DNA of 64,000 nt from the NCBI GenBank assembly GCA_020747065.1, contig JAGMVK010000012.1, positions 1,612,001 to 1,676,000 of the forward strand. The letters are read 5' to 3'. The position numbers and the translations under genes were made by a program. Positions 44,449-56,579 of this stretch are shown piece by piece. The notes under the pieces are model-generated. The model did no database searches and was not told where the DNA came from. It saw only the letters and a list, made by a program, of their open reading frames with translations. How positions within the stretch are numbered: position 1 is the first letter of the stretch; every line of letters begins with the position of its first letter. This DNA is from Cadophora sp. MPI-SDFR-AT-0126. Lineage: Eukaryota > Ascomycota > Leotiomycetes > Helotiales > Ploettnerulaceae.

Positions 44449-47074
44449 GGTTGAGAGGGGCATTAGATTCGCCAGCAATGGTGTGAAGTTGTGGTTGGCA
44501 TGAATGAAGTACCACAAAGGGACAGGATTTCCTTCATACATTTGATTTTGATGGACGGAGATGACTCCAAAGAGTACATACAAGAATTATCTGTAAATTG
44601 CTTGAGAAAAGGTACCGAGAAAGAACAAACGAGCGAGCAAGCAGTGCACGGCTGCATGAGAGAAGCGCATGTCAAGAGAAACAGATACTTCCACGTGATC
44701 TCGGGAGCAGCCTAGCTGCCGCTGGTAATGTCTCCAGCCGTATCATGAATCAAGAGCAAGACCTTTGTCTCACTTCAATTTCAACATCGAATGGTTGCTT
44801 TGCATGTATCCCATCCCACCACTCCTGATACCAAGCAGTTTTCTTGAGCTGGTGTTCAGTCACGTGGCAATATCCAGAACCAAGCTCCGAGCGAGACACG
44901 CATTCGGTCCGTATCGCAAAAAGCACCTCACCCAGTCTCGTACAACAACGCCATGTATCGTCGATATTGAGTTCTGACAGCAAAAGAAACGGGAAAGAAT
45001 TGACGGTGGCAGTGGGGGAGAGACATGGTCTCAGGCTTTGCGCTGTTCCCGCTGCCTGCGGCACAGGCTGACTCGATCTGACTGCGGGAGTTTTTTTTGA
45101 AGATGAAGGATGAGTTGGGAGCGGCACATTTGCTCGTAAAACTCCAGTCAGATCTTTATTGTTACCTCGATGACTTCATGGGATGATCCTTGCGTACGAC
45201 ATGCGCATTTGAAAGATCCTTTGAGTCCTCGAGACGTTGTGCTGGAGAAAGTTGTGCTGGGAAAGTTGAGCTGGATTGTCGATTCGGACAAGGTCTCGGG
45301 TAGGCAGAACAGATGCACCTGCATGTCATCTTATCCTTTCCCAATGGGGTTTCCGTGCGGAGCAAAGTAGCCGACGACGCCATCACAGTTCGGGCGACGA
45401 TGTGATTAGTTGGATATGCCCTGAAGCTGCATCCCGAGGCTTGACAACCAAAGTACGGAATCGGATGCTGTCCAGTCACTTATCGACAACTGGATGCCCC
45501 TGTCCAGACGGCTTGCAGCTACAGCCTTTTACGCATGTAATGCCATGCTTCGTACGCAGGTGCAATGCAGAATACTGGCTACGGAGAAAATGCACCATAC
45601 AGACAGGCGGTTCACATAGGATGGATTGAGTCCTGCATTTTACCGTTGCTTTAGTGACCGTTTGGTTCCCGCCCGGCTCGGCGCACACGGAATTGCAAAT
45701 GCACTGTTGTCTCGGTGGCTCGTCTGATCTTTGAGGAGGACAGCAACACACAGGGGAGACTCGACCGACTCGTCGCCCTGTAACTATCACCATCAGCATC
45801 ACTCACTGTCACTATCACATGGTAAGATCTTCAACTCTGTCGGTCAGACTCAGGACCGGCTGAGCTGCTGAACTTCTCTTACCGTCCAATACGATGCCGA
45901 AGCAACACAGAGAAGTCTTCTCCTGGGTTCCCTCTCCTCACGCCTTCTGAGTCCTGCCCCTCCAGCTTGCGTCGCGGCTGAAAATTCCCAGCGTCCCAGA
46001 CAATGGTAAAGAACCCCTCAATGGTTATCTTTTCTGTCAGCATGCATCCATCATTCAGCATCCCACTCATCCTGCTCCAGAGCTCAGCCAACCGTTAGCC
46101 GCCGGGGACCTTCCATCGCTGTAGAAGGGGAAGGGGGGCCGAAAGTATATCAGATTTGGTGATTTCAGCGCTGCTATTGGTCAATTCACGAGTTTTAGTG
46201 TGGCAGGCCGTCTGTTCTGCCCCTCTCTGCCGCCCCCATCCACTATTTGGGGAGATCAACTGGGGCCCAGCAGTGGTCAGAACTGACTCGGGAGTGGCTG
46301 GGCACTGAAAATCTCCCCACTTCAGCGGATTCAGCTTCTCATCCATCAGCCCTAATGTCTTCACCTGCATGATACCCTACCGTCTGCGGATCATTGATTG
46401 AATGATCCATTGATCAAATCAACATGATCATTGCCATGGCTTCAGGAAAAGAAGTGCTTGAGTCGCATGTGTCATTCCATGTGATAGATAGGTGGTAGTA
46501 AGCACTGGCCTCTGATTTCCTACTTCACGTCAACACCCTCTCATTCTTTCCATTCGTCACTATATCTGCAGCATTGCCCTGTGTCGTCGTTCGTAACGCA
46601 AATCTTCCAATCCGTCTCCGTTCCTATCTCTCGGGTGCAGTGCAGCTCCTAAAATACCCACTGCGCTGGATTGGGATTTATCCCGCACACCCTCTTCCAC
46701 TCTCGGGCCTCGACATACCATCCCACCATCTCAACTCGGTGTCCTCATTCGCAGACGTCTCTAATCAATCGACGAGGCTGTGGAAAAGTCGACTCCAGGC
46801 ACCTACTCTTCTTTTTGTATTATATATCTGGACGTCGTGGAGCTGGAAGTTTGGGTGTTCTTGACTTTGCTTGGACCGAGGACAAAGAGCCGAGCTTACA
46901 CCCGACCCCAACAATAGATCATCACTAAAGACTTTTCTGGCAGACAGTCTTGATGTAAGATTTCTACACAAACATCTTGATTGCGCTGTCTTCATACTGA
47001 TATCCTGAATGAACAGACAAGGCTGCAAATTTCATGCCCTTGGGATGAAGTTCTGAAGTTCATCCCACCACAAG
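44449..47074. other. Long intergenic region upstream of the fusion gene
   Basis: 2.6 kb with many overlapping short frames on both strands and no motif I recognise. The stretch 46500-47074 is pyrimidine-rich like a fungal promoter and leader. A GATC-rich hairpin lies at 46388-46430. Confidence 0.45.
46388..46408. other. Perfect 8-bp inverted repeat (GATC hairpin)
   Basis: GGATCATT, a 5-base loop, then AATGATCC. Two TGATCA palindromes follow at 46411-46416 and 46425-46430. It sits about 670 bases upstream of the fusion-gene ATG, so it might be a protein-binding site; that is an inference. Confidence 0.45.
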
Positions 47075-50000
47075 ATGAACGCAGATCCCGCCACCGCTAA
47101 TGCACATAACTCCGACAAGATGAGCGACGGTATTCTCAGCGACGAAGAGGAGCAAGACTTCTCAAGTCCAAGTCTCAATAGCATGTCACCCAGCTTCGAA
47201 GACTTCGATCGCTGGCAAGCACACATCGGCCTCAAAACATTCGGGGAAGGTCTGAATGCTGCCGCCAAAGCTGTCTTCCCAGATGAGACGAGATCACGCT
47301 ACGTGAAGGTGTACGTACTGCTAACTTTTTGGGCCGAGGAAGACGTGAACAGGCCAGCACCCATCGAGGTGTCGAAATTGTTCAGTGTGTTTAGGGATAT
47401 CTTCCACTTTGAGGTTCAGACTTTCCGAATTCCGAGTGAAAGCTCACATGTTGCTTTCACGGAGAAGATCTCGGAGTTTGTGAGCCTCGGAGGGGATAGT
47501 GAAGAGCACCTGAAAATTGTGTACTATGCTGGTGCTTCTGAGATATCGAAGAACAGTAGATTGGTGTGGTCCCGGTATGTTGCTCTCCACTTTGATGGAT
47601 GACGCTGACTTGACACAGTGGAAGGGGAAGTCAAAAGTCCTTTGTTGAGTGGACTGATATTCAAACTGCCCTCGAGCAAGCTCAGAGTGATGCATTGGTG
47701 CTTCTGGATTGTGCCCACACGTCGACGCACACTAAGTGCCATAGCAATGGAGTCACTGAACTCATTGCTGCTCGAGCATTCAACCCGAGCTCAAGGAACA
47801 CTGAGCCATACGCCTTCACGAGGGATATGGCGAATGAGCTCCGAGACCTGAGCAAATTGCCATCATTCTCAACCGGAAACCTGTACCACAACATATTTTG
47901 CCGAGCACAGAGTCGGATATCAGAACAGAGTGGAGAAGAGAGAGCGCCTATATACATGCCTCTCGCACAAGAAGATTGGAAACTGCCACGCAGCATCCGT
48001 CTCACTGTCCAGCAAGGCTCTGAAAATGGCCACAGCGAGCCCTCATTCGAGGTTCAGCATCCGCAGGTGGTAGGTACCACTGGCATCTCATCAACACCCT
48101 CTTTTCTCCACTCATCTGCCATACTACCCGGCGAGAGTCCGCGCATGGCCTTTGCGATTCGATTGAAAGACGATTTCAACGTTGGTGATCTCTCGTCAGA
48201 TCTTTTCCTTCAGTGGTTAGGAAATCTTCCCGCATCCGTTGCAGAAGTCAAAATCGAAGCAGGATTCCATAGTTTCTCCTCCCTCCTTATCGTCTCGGTC
48301 CCAATCTGTATGTCGATATATATGCCACAAGACCCGGCTGTGATCAGCTTGGGACCTATCACATCATTCAACCAAGTTTTGAACCGCGTCTCTGGGTTCA
48401 TTCCCAAGGATCTTCCGACTCCCAAGCCTGACGTCTGGGAATTCGATAATCTGCCATCGCCGCCGCCGAGTGGTAAGAAGTCGACCAATGGTGTCAATGG
48501 AGCACATAAGACATCAGAAGTGAGATTCCAAAGACATGCTGAGATCATCGGCGATAAGGAGAATCGACCACCGCTTCAAAGAGGCTTCTCCTCCGACCTT
48601 AGCATTGATAGTGGTTTCGTCGAGCCAATCCTGCCCAATGGGCTTCGTCATGGCCACACACTGATTGGCGAGCTGCCGCCTGCGCTCGAAAAATCACATC
48701 CAATTGTTTCTCCAGGCCCCCATACAAGCGAGCCCAATGGGCCGCAATCCAAAGCACACGCCAAAATCAGATCCTATACCGATGATCCTGACACTAAAAG
48801 GTTCCCAAGAATCTCGAGACCAGTCGAACTGCTGAGGAATACCTACGATTGTCTAGTCATAGGATCTGGATATGGCGGTGGTGTGGCGGCGAGTCGAATG
48901 GCTAGAGCGGGCCAATCCGTCTGTCTCCTCGAGAGGGGCAAAGAGAGATGGCCTGGCGAGTATCCTAGTGGTTTTGTGGATGCATTCAAGAACCTTCATG
49001 TCTCTGGCGAATTTGCTCCTGGCTTTCTGAAAGGTGCTATGGTCGAAGGTGGCGATCCTACCGGGCTCTATCATCTCATCTGTGGTAAAGGACAGAATGC
49101 ATTTGTTGGCAACGGCCTTGGCGGGACGAGTTTGTTGAACGCAAATGTGTTCCTGAAAACCGATGCGAAAACAATGAAAATGCCGTGTTGGCCGAAAGAG
49201 TTGCAGAAGCCAGACTCGCTCAAGGAATATTACGACCGCGCGGCAGAGGTCCTCGAACCAGAAGAATATCCAAAAGACTGGCCAGAACTCCCTAAACTCA
49301 CGATGCTCGAGCGACAAGCCAAGGCTTTGGGCTGGGGCGAGAAGTTCAAAAGAGTACCGCAGACTACTCGTTTCAAGGGTGGTCCTAACAGCACCGGTGT
49401 CGAGATGTATCCTTCTGCCTTGACAGGGATGGATTGCACCGGAGTCAACGACGGATCCAAATCAAGTACCCTTGTCAATTACCTGGCTGACGCCTGGAAT
49501 TGGGGCGCTGAGATGTTCTGTGAATGTGAGGTGAGATACATCAAGAAACATCCTGACCCAGAGGAGGAAGGCTACCTCGTCTTCTTTGCCTGGCATGGAA
49601 GTAGTCGAGGAGCGTTCCAGGAACGCCTGTATGAAGATCTCATGTGGGTTCATGCCAGGAAGTGCGTCTTTCTTGGAGCTGGAAGCATCGGTACAACCGA
49701 AATCCTGCTCAGAAGTAAGAAATTAGGTCTCTCGATGAGCGATAAAGTCGGTACCGGTATGAGTGGGAATGGCGATATCCTAGCATTCGGATACAACACT
49801 GATACCGAAGTCAATGCCATCGGCCGTCAATATCCATCTCCATACAAGCCAGTTGGGCCAACAATCAGCGGTATCATCGACTGCAGAGACGACGTCGACA
49901 ACCCTCTAGATGGATTCGTCATTCAAGAAGGTGCTGTTCCCAAAGCTCTCGCACCACTGTTCCAGACCATGTTGGAGATGATGCCGGGAAATCAAATACC

Positions 50001-52638
50001 CACTGGTCAGACTCTGCTGGAGAAAGTGAAGCATTCGGTCGCACAGCAAGGCAGCCGTTTCTTGGGTCCGTACTACGCAAAAGGCAGCATCGAGCGCACC
50101 CAGGTGTACTTGGTCATGAGCCACGACTCGAATCAAGCTATCTTGACACTGAAAGACGACAAGCCTGTCCTTGAGTTTCTTGGTGTTGGAAGAAGTGATC
50201 ATGTACAGTACCTGAACGATGTTCTGAGGCAAGCCACTCAGGCCGTTGGAGGGACGTATGTCAACAGTCCGTTCTACGCAGCACTCGGTCAGCAGGAAAT
50301 AACTGTTCATCCAATCGGTGGAGCGTGTATGAGTAGGACTGACTTTGGCGAGCATGGCGTCACGAATCACTGGGGCGAAGTCTTCACTGGTGATGGGAAA
50401 GAAACGCATCATGGTCTCGTGGTTACAGATGGTGCTGTTATCCCAACTGCTCTTGGCGTCAACCCATTCGCTACCATCACCGCCCTTGCCGAAAGGTCAG
50501 TCGAACATGCAGCCAAATTCAGAATCAAACGTAAGATTGATTTCGAAACTAAGAACGATATGCTGGATCTGTTTGGTGAGCCACGTCAATATGCCGAGGG
50601 AAAGAAAGTCCTGCAGCGAAACGATACGACTGGTATCAGGGAGGCGACTAGTCTTGTCAAAGCGACGAGAGAGGCCAAATCCATTGGATTTGGTTTCTCC
50701 GAAGTCATGTCGGGATACATTCATGTTGGAGAGGGTATCCAGGGCGATAAGATTGAGGATTATGAGACTGCTGCGAAGACTGCGAAGGGTCTCTGTGAAG
50801 AGGCCAGGTTCTTCCTAAGTGTCAAGGCTTGGAATACGGAGACCAGTGAGTCACCAAGGGATTAGGATGAGATCTATGCTAACAAGACTTAGTCGTCAAC
50901 CGAGCAGATCATAAAGCGATGCTTACGGGTACATTCACGTGTGCTGGTCTTCCCGGGAGTCCGTTCATGGTCCAACGTGGGAGCTTCCATCTCTTCAGCG
51001 TCGATCAGGAAGCACCTGGAACTCGCAACCTTACCTACGATTTCGACATGACGTCCACAGATGGCCGGGCCTTTCATTTCCATGGGCAGAAAATTGTCGA
51101 CTCTTCGGTTGCACTAGGACCTTGGCGGTTCTGGAAAGCAACCTCGACGCTGTATGTGACGATTTCGGAATCATATGGTAGGAAGCAAGTACTAGGCCGT
51201 GGAATGATGCATATCAAGCCGTGGGATTTCTTCTCTGAGATTTTCACACTGAAAGCTTCTGGAAAGAATATCCTTTCCAAAATCCGCTCATCAGCAAGCT
51301 TCATTGGTTTCTTCGCCCGTCAATCGATGGGTCTGTTCCTTGCTCCCTTCACATGGCAACAATACCCATCCGTAACATACACTGGCTACATTAACGACAC
51401 CTCGCCCGACCAAACAATCCAAATCGTCGCTTCCGATGGTGTCCGTTCTCTCCTCCACGTGTGGGAACCTCGCAATCCCAAAATCAAAACAGTCAACCTC
51501 TTCATGATTCCCGGCGCCTCTGTAGACGAAAAGATATTCTCCCTTCCCACCATCGAAGTCAACGCCATCAACTACTTCACCCGTGCCGGCTATCGGGTCT
51601 TCGTCACTGTGCACAGAATCTGCCAGCTCATGGTCGCGGAGAATGACTGGACGACATATGATTCCCGTCTCGATATCCGCGCTTGCTTCGAATGGATTCG
51701 CAAGGAACACGGCCACGCACCTATCTACACCATCTCGCACTGCATGGGCGCAGTGGCCTACTCCGGTGGTCTACTCGACGGCACCATCCCCACGAAATGG
51801 GTGAAAGGCATTTCTACGTCCCAGGTCCTCATGCACCCCATCTGGTCGACCCTTAATATGGCGAAAGTTCTTGCCGGACCAGTCCCATTCGACAAATTGT
51901 ATGGGTGGTTTGGCGGAAAGTGGTTCTCGTGCTCGAGTACGAGGGACGATAGTTATTTCCAGCAATTGCTTAATCAGATCCTACGGTTTTATCCCGATGA
52001 GAGGGAGGAGATTTGTAATAATGTTTCCTGTCATCGGTGTTCCTTGATTTTCGGTCGGTGAGTACTCCTACCTTCTTTCTCTTCTTCGTCTCTCCCCGTC
52101 CTCCTTCTCTTGCATCTTAAATTCTTCTCTGCACAAGACATGATACTGATCTCAAGCGAATTGCAGTCTCTGGAACCACCGCAACCTAAACGAAGCTACC
52201 CACCGCCAAATAAACCGCTTCTTCGGCGGCGTCAACATGACCCTCCTTCACCTCCTCATGCGCATGGGCTACCACGGCCACGTAACCACCAACGGCCCCC
52301 TCTTCACGCCCCTCACCACCCCTCACAATCTGCATCGCCTCAAGAACATTCCTATCCTCTTCTTCTCCGGCTCAGACAATAAAGTGCTCACTCCAGAATC
52401 CACAGACAAGAGTTATACTGTTCTGAGGGATATGTTTGGCACGAGGGATTATAGTAGACATGTGGTGCAGGGGTATGGGCATTTGGATTGTTGGATGGGG
52501 AGGAGGGCTTATAAGGATGTTTTCCCGATGCTGAGGGAGGAGGTTGATAGGGTTTGTAGAGGCGAGGGGTATAAGTACCAGGAGCCAGATTGGGAGAATG
52601 ATTGGGAGGGTTGGCGAGATTTGCCGAAGAGTGGTTGA
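47075..52638 (+). CDS. Caspase-like / GMC oxidoreductase / alpha-beta hydrolase fusion protein
   Basis: Four exons: 47075-47574, 47619-50845, 50893-52057 and 52167-52638, giving 1787 aa. All three introns have GTATGT or GTGAGT donors and exact phase. Residues about 75-300 are a fungal caspase-like (C14) domain: VYVLLTFWAEED, HLKIVYYAG and VLLDCAH (Cys198 at the nucleophile position). The usual catalytic His after YYxG is replaced (ASE, Ala154), so it is probably inactive as a protease. A Ser/Pro-rich linker follows. Residues about 576-1125 are a GMC/cholesterol-oxidase-like flavoprotein (VIGSGYGGGVAASRMA, GGTSLLNANVF, HPIGGACM, GVNPFATITALAERS). The C-terminal part (about 1330-1787) is an alpha/beta hydrolase with nucleophile elbow ISHCMGAVA (Cys, not Ser) and late His in GYGHLD. 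One exon encodes the caspase Cys and the entire GMC domain, so the fusion is genuine in this sequence. Confidence 0.9.
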
Positions 52639-54365
52639 GTTGAGCTGGTTTTGAGTTGACTTGGGGGAATTGGGTTCTTGGTGATGTGTTTCGATATTTC
52701 CATTCTTGGACTTTCTTTACTTCAGTATAGGTTTCTTGTAGTTATCTTCTTGGGTCCCTTTTCTACTTTCTTTCCTCACAAGGGTTTTTGGGCGGGCGTC
52801 AGGGCAAGCAAAAGATGGAATATCTCAAGAAGGGAGTTGGGGTTCTTCTTCACTGGTTTGGAGAATCGGGATATATGGATTTGGGTTCACGGTTTCGCGA
52901 TATCTTTTTCTTGTAATCTCATAGCTTTTTAAAACCTTGTTAGTTCTTTACTGTCGGAATCTAAATCCTCTCTCGATGTGCATGTCAATTTCTCGCTTTT
53001 TAAATTCGCCCCTTGATCAATATCATTTTCTCAAAAAGTTTCAACTTCAGTTCAAACTCTCACCTTGGAAGAAAACTGCTTTTCCGAAATTGCTTCTCGT
53101 AATGCACACAGTCAAAAAGGATGCCGCTAAAAGACCTCCTGTCCCAGGGGCCAGTACGCTGGAATACAGTGTTCCACCAGTAGAAATTTCAACGCCAGGC
53201 TGCTAGCGTCGGGCTGGGCCGGATCCGAACCTTGAATCTTGGGCCCTCCCGTAATATTTTTAACACGATATCTCCCCTCAATTTCTCTTCCCAAGGGTTC
53301 ACACATACGCGCAAGGGCATCACGACTGTTGGAACCTCCACTGTTTCCAAGTCGCATGTACAGGATGTAGGCTCGATTACCTAAGGTGCCAAATTTGAGA
53401 CCGGACTGTGTGCTGGACGTGGCTCTTGCGCGCATGTCGAATGACTATCTCCATTCATTTACCCCGAGCTGGAAATCCGGGGATTGGAGTCGACGAGGAA
53501 CTGTTCATGCAGTTATCGATATCACCCGTCTGCCTTGTATGTCGAGGATTCTCTGGATCTGCCAAATACGTCTCTGTCTGAGGTGTTTAGGAATGTATGT
53601 AGATGTTGAGTTAACGAGTCCATCTCCATCTTCATTTCTTTCTCCTCTCGACTCCACGGCAGATCAGAGCAGAGCGGAGCATAGCTGACACGCTTCTCGC
53701 AGAATTTTAATACCCTATTCTCCTGCTCCACGACTCCACGACTAGCCTCCTCCGTACTACCCACCCCAAGCTCTTCTCCCTCCCCAAGCTTCAACCATGA
53801 CATGGCACCCAGCCAGCTTTGCACGCCTCCCGAAGAAACATTCGATACACTGTCCTCGGGCTAGTAGTGTCCGCCTCAAGCAAGTACCTGCAAACAGTAG
53901 CTTGGAAACGAGTCCGTTGGTACACCGCTATCAACGCAGCGTTCTTATATCATTGTGCCCCAGCATCAGGTTCAAAGGTATGCTGAGACCTGGTAGGTCG
54001 TCTTGCGGGAATCCAGAGGGAGGCTTACGGGACTTCAATCTTGCACGTCAGGATAGAGGAAAAAGGTAAAATGCTAGACATGGTGACTTGGAAGATCGGC
54101 TGGGATCTGTGGGTTTATGTAGCATGGTAAGGACTGTGTTTCTTTTCTCTTGCCATTTTTACACTTGCCATTGCATTATATTGTCCAAGACGGAAGTCGC
54201 AAGAATCAGCACTGCCAGTAGGTACTCAACGCCATCGTTGCAAATTAAGAATAGCATTATCTAGCCACGCAATTACTTTTTTGCATCGTATCTCATCTCA
54301 TCACATCTTGAACAACCCCATCATCTATCTATCCATCTCATTGACCTCTTCTCCTCCACCCTCAT
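52639..54365. other. Convergent intergenic region
   Basis: 1.7 kb between the 3' ends of the fusion gene and of the LVIVD-type gene. Several short frames occur without motifs. A B-box-like string near 53215-53235 on the minus strand lacks a tRNA fold. Confidence 0.45.
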
Positions 54366-56579
54366 CTACGGACTCGCACTCGCCGTCGGCAAACAGCTAC
54401 ACGCGGAGCTAACCCTCGAGATCAAATTGCCTGCACAAGGACCCTTCGCATAATCCTTCACCACACTAACATCCGCCACAAACGTCTTCGTGAACTCCCC
54501 ACAGAAAGCCTGACTCTCCTCCAGCCTCCCCTTCACACTCGTACTCCTCATCGCCCTCAAACAATTATCCGCATTGCAGCTCTTCGGCTTGCACGCCTCC
54601 TTTTTCGTCATCTTCATCAGGAACCCGCCGCGCTCCTGCGTGTTGACGAAGATGTAGCCGGATTTGAAATAGGCGTAGGAGCCCCAGGTGCCGAAGTAGT
54701 CGATTATACCGCCGCCTTCGACGGCGTCATCTTCGGGGTAGATGTCCATGAAGGCGATTTCGCAGACGGAGTTTCCGGTCGGGTCCGACGGGATGGAGGA
54801 TACGTCGTAGACGCGGAAACCGGCACCGTAGTTGGACTGAGGGGATGTTAGATTTTGAAGATGATAGGAGATGGAGTTGGGAGGGATAGACTTACTTGGT
54901 AGGAGAGACCGTCAATGACGTATTGGTTGTGGTCGATTCCCTTGACGGCTGCTTTGTAAAGTCCGGTCTGCTTGGGTGCTTCCAGAGATCGTATGTCCCC
55001 TGTGTGCTGATTAGTACCTATACTGGGGGAAATGTGGTTGTAAACTTACAGATATAAGTCACTGGATATCCATCTGCAGCTGGGCCGGCAAACTCTTCCT
55101 CGTCGAATTCGTCGTCCATAATGAGCCACTCTTGCCATTTGGTGTCGAGAACCCATCCTTGGTGAGTGTATGAAGCTCCTTCGTATGAAGTTCTGGAGAT
55201 GACCTTTGAGGCTTTCTTGTCGGTTACATCATAGCTGGTTCTGTCAGCATGGTCTCAAATGGGCGAACGAGGGACTTACATGGTAAGCGTATCCTCGTTG
55301 TAACCATAGCAGATATCACGTCCCTCGTATTTGGTATCCGGACCGTGGTAGACAAGACATTGGGCCTTCAAAGATCAGTAATCATCCCTTCACCAAGACT
55401 GAGCAACTTACATCATGAACATATCCATCCTGACCATCACAACCAAGCGTAAATGGATTGCTGACATCCTTCAACGAGAAAAAAATCAAGCCAGCCTTGC
55501 AAGGTCCAGTTCTCGGCTGCGCACCAACAGCAACACCGTACTCAAGCTCCTCGTTGATAACGACATTGTGGATCCGACCAAGTGGGACATCAGCAAAGTG
55601 ACCTGCAATACCCGATCCGACAACGTTGTCGAACATGACAGGGGTTTTGGCGTGGTCGATGTCGAGAAGCTTGTTTTGAGTTCAGCGAGTGGTTTTGAGT
55701 TTGAGTGATGAAGGTTAATCTTACCTTGGTCATGTCGAAGATTTGAACACCGTGACCAGCGAGTTCGCTGGCGATGAGGACGTAGTGCTTGTAGCCACGT
55801 ACTTCACGCCAGAGAGCGTTGTTGCCGAGGGTGGAGTATGATGGGCTGAGATTGTCAGTACGGAACGGTTTGGGTTTGATTGAGGGGACTTACAGCATTC
55901 CGAGAAAGACCATGCGGCCTATTGGAAGGATCTCGATCATCGAGGTTCCTTGGAAGAGTCCAGCAGCTATAAAATTTAGTGGGGGAAGTCAAAAAGCTTG
56001 AAGGGCGGGCTCACCAATGAACTCTCTTCCGGACTCAGGATCTGTCCATCCCCAAACTGAACTACCGGTTTGGTTGTACTGGGTATTAAAGAGAGGAGAG
56101 CCGAGAGCTGCGTGGTTGATGAAGTCGTACAGATCCATCTGGGAGGGTCAGTTCCTGTGAATTTGTGATATTGAAATGCACGTACGTTCTTGCACTTGAA
56201 TGTGTGGAGGGGATCGCCTGGAATGGCTGCAGCGTAGCCATTCACACATTTCGTGTAGTTGAGCCTGGGGTAGATGGATGTGTCGTATGCACCAGCAGCT
56301 TGTTCAGCCTCGAAGAATGCCTGAGATGTGATGTTAGAAATTGGATTTGTGAGAGGTAGGGACGGTTTGGGCAGCCATGAGAACTTACCAGCTTGGCATC
56401 AAAGATTTTCTGGTGAACGAGACCCGAGTCGTAGAGTTCTATGAGATGTCAATTGAGCACCCCTAAGCTTGAATGAGAGCTGTAGACATACCAGCAGCTC
56501 GGGCAGCATCCTTCTCCAGCTCTTTTCCGAATGCCGAGGCGGCGAGCGCCAAAGCACCAATGACGGAGGAGAAACGCAT
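54366..56579 (-). CDS. Secreted LVIVD/choice-of-anchor-B-type propeller protein
   Basis: Eleven exons by my splicing: 56492-56579, 56389-56438, 56186-56320, 56015-56138, 55894-55966, 55725-55845, 55412-55669, 55280-55365, 55050-55234, 54896-54999 and 54366-54836, giving 564 aa. All ten introns are about 45-70 nt with GT..AG ends, and the phases agree. A signal peptide (MRFSSVIGALALAASAFG) starts the protein. Repeated propeller-like segments include LWREVRGYKHYVLIASELAGHGVQIFDM (positions about 165-192), GRIHNVVINEE, TYIWDIRSLEAP, HNQYVIDGLSYQSNYGAGFR and FGTWGSYAYFKSGYIFVNTQERG. The arrangement is typical of the fungal proteins called choice-of-anchor B or regulatory P-domain proteins. It is probably extracellular; biochemical function is unknown. 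The C-terminal quarter is Cys-rich. Confidence 0.87.

Noticed and set aside
49906..50412. 168-codon minus-strand frame inside the fusion gene
   Set aside because: Shadow of the GMC-encoding exon; no independent motif.
53210..53240. B-box-like string on the minus strand (GGTTCGGATCC)
   Set aside because: It has an extra base relative to the B-box consensus, and no cloverleaf can be drawn around it.
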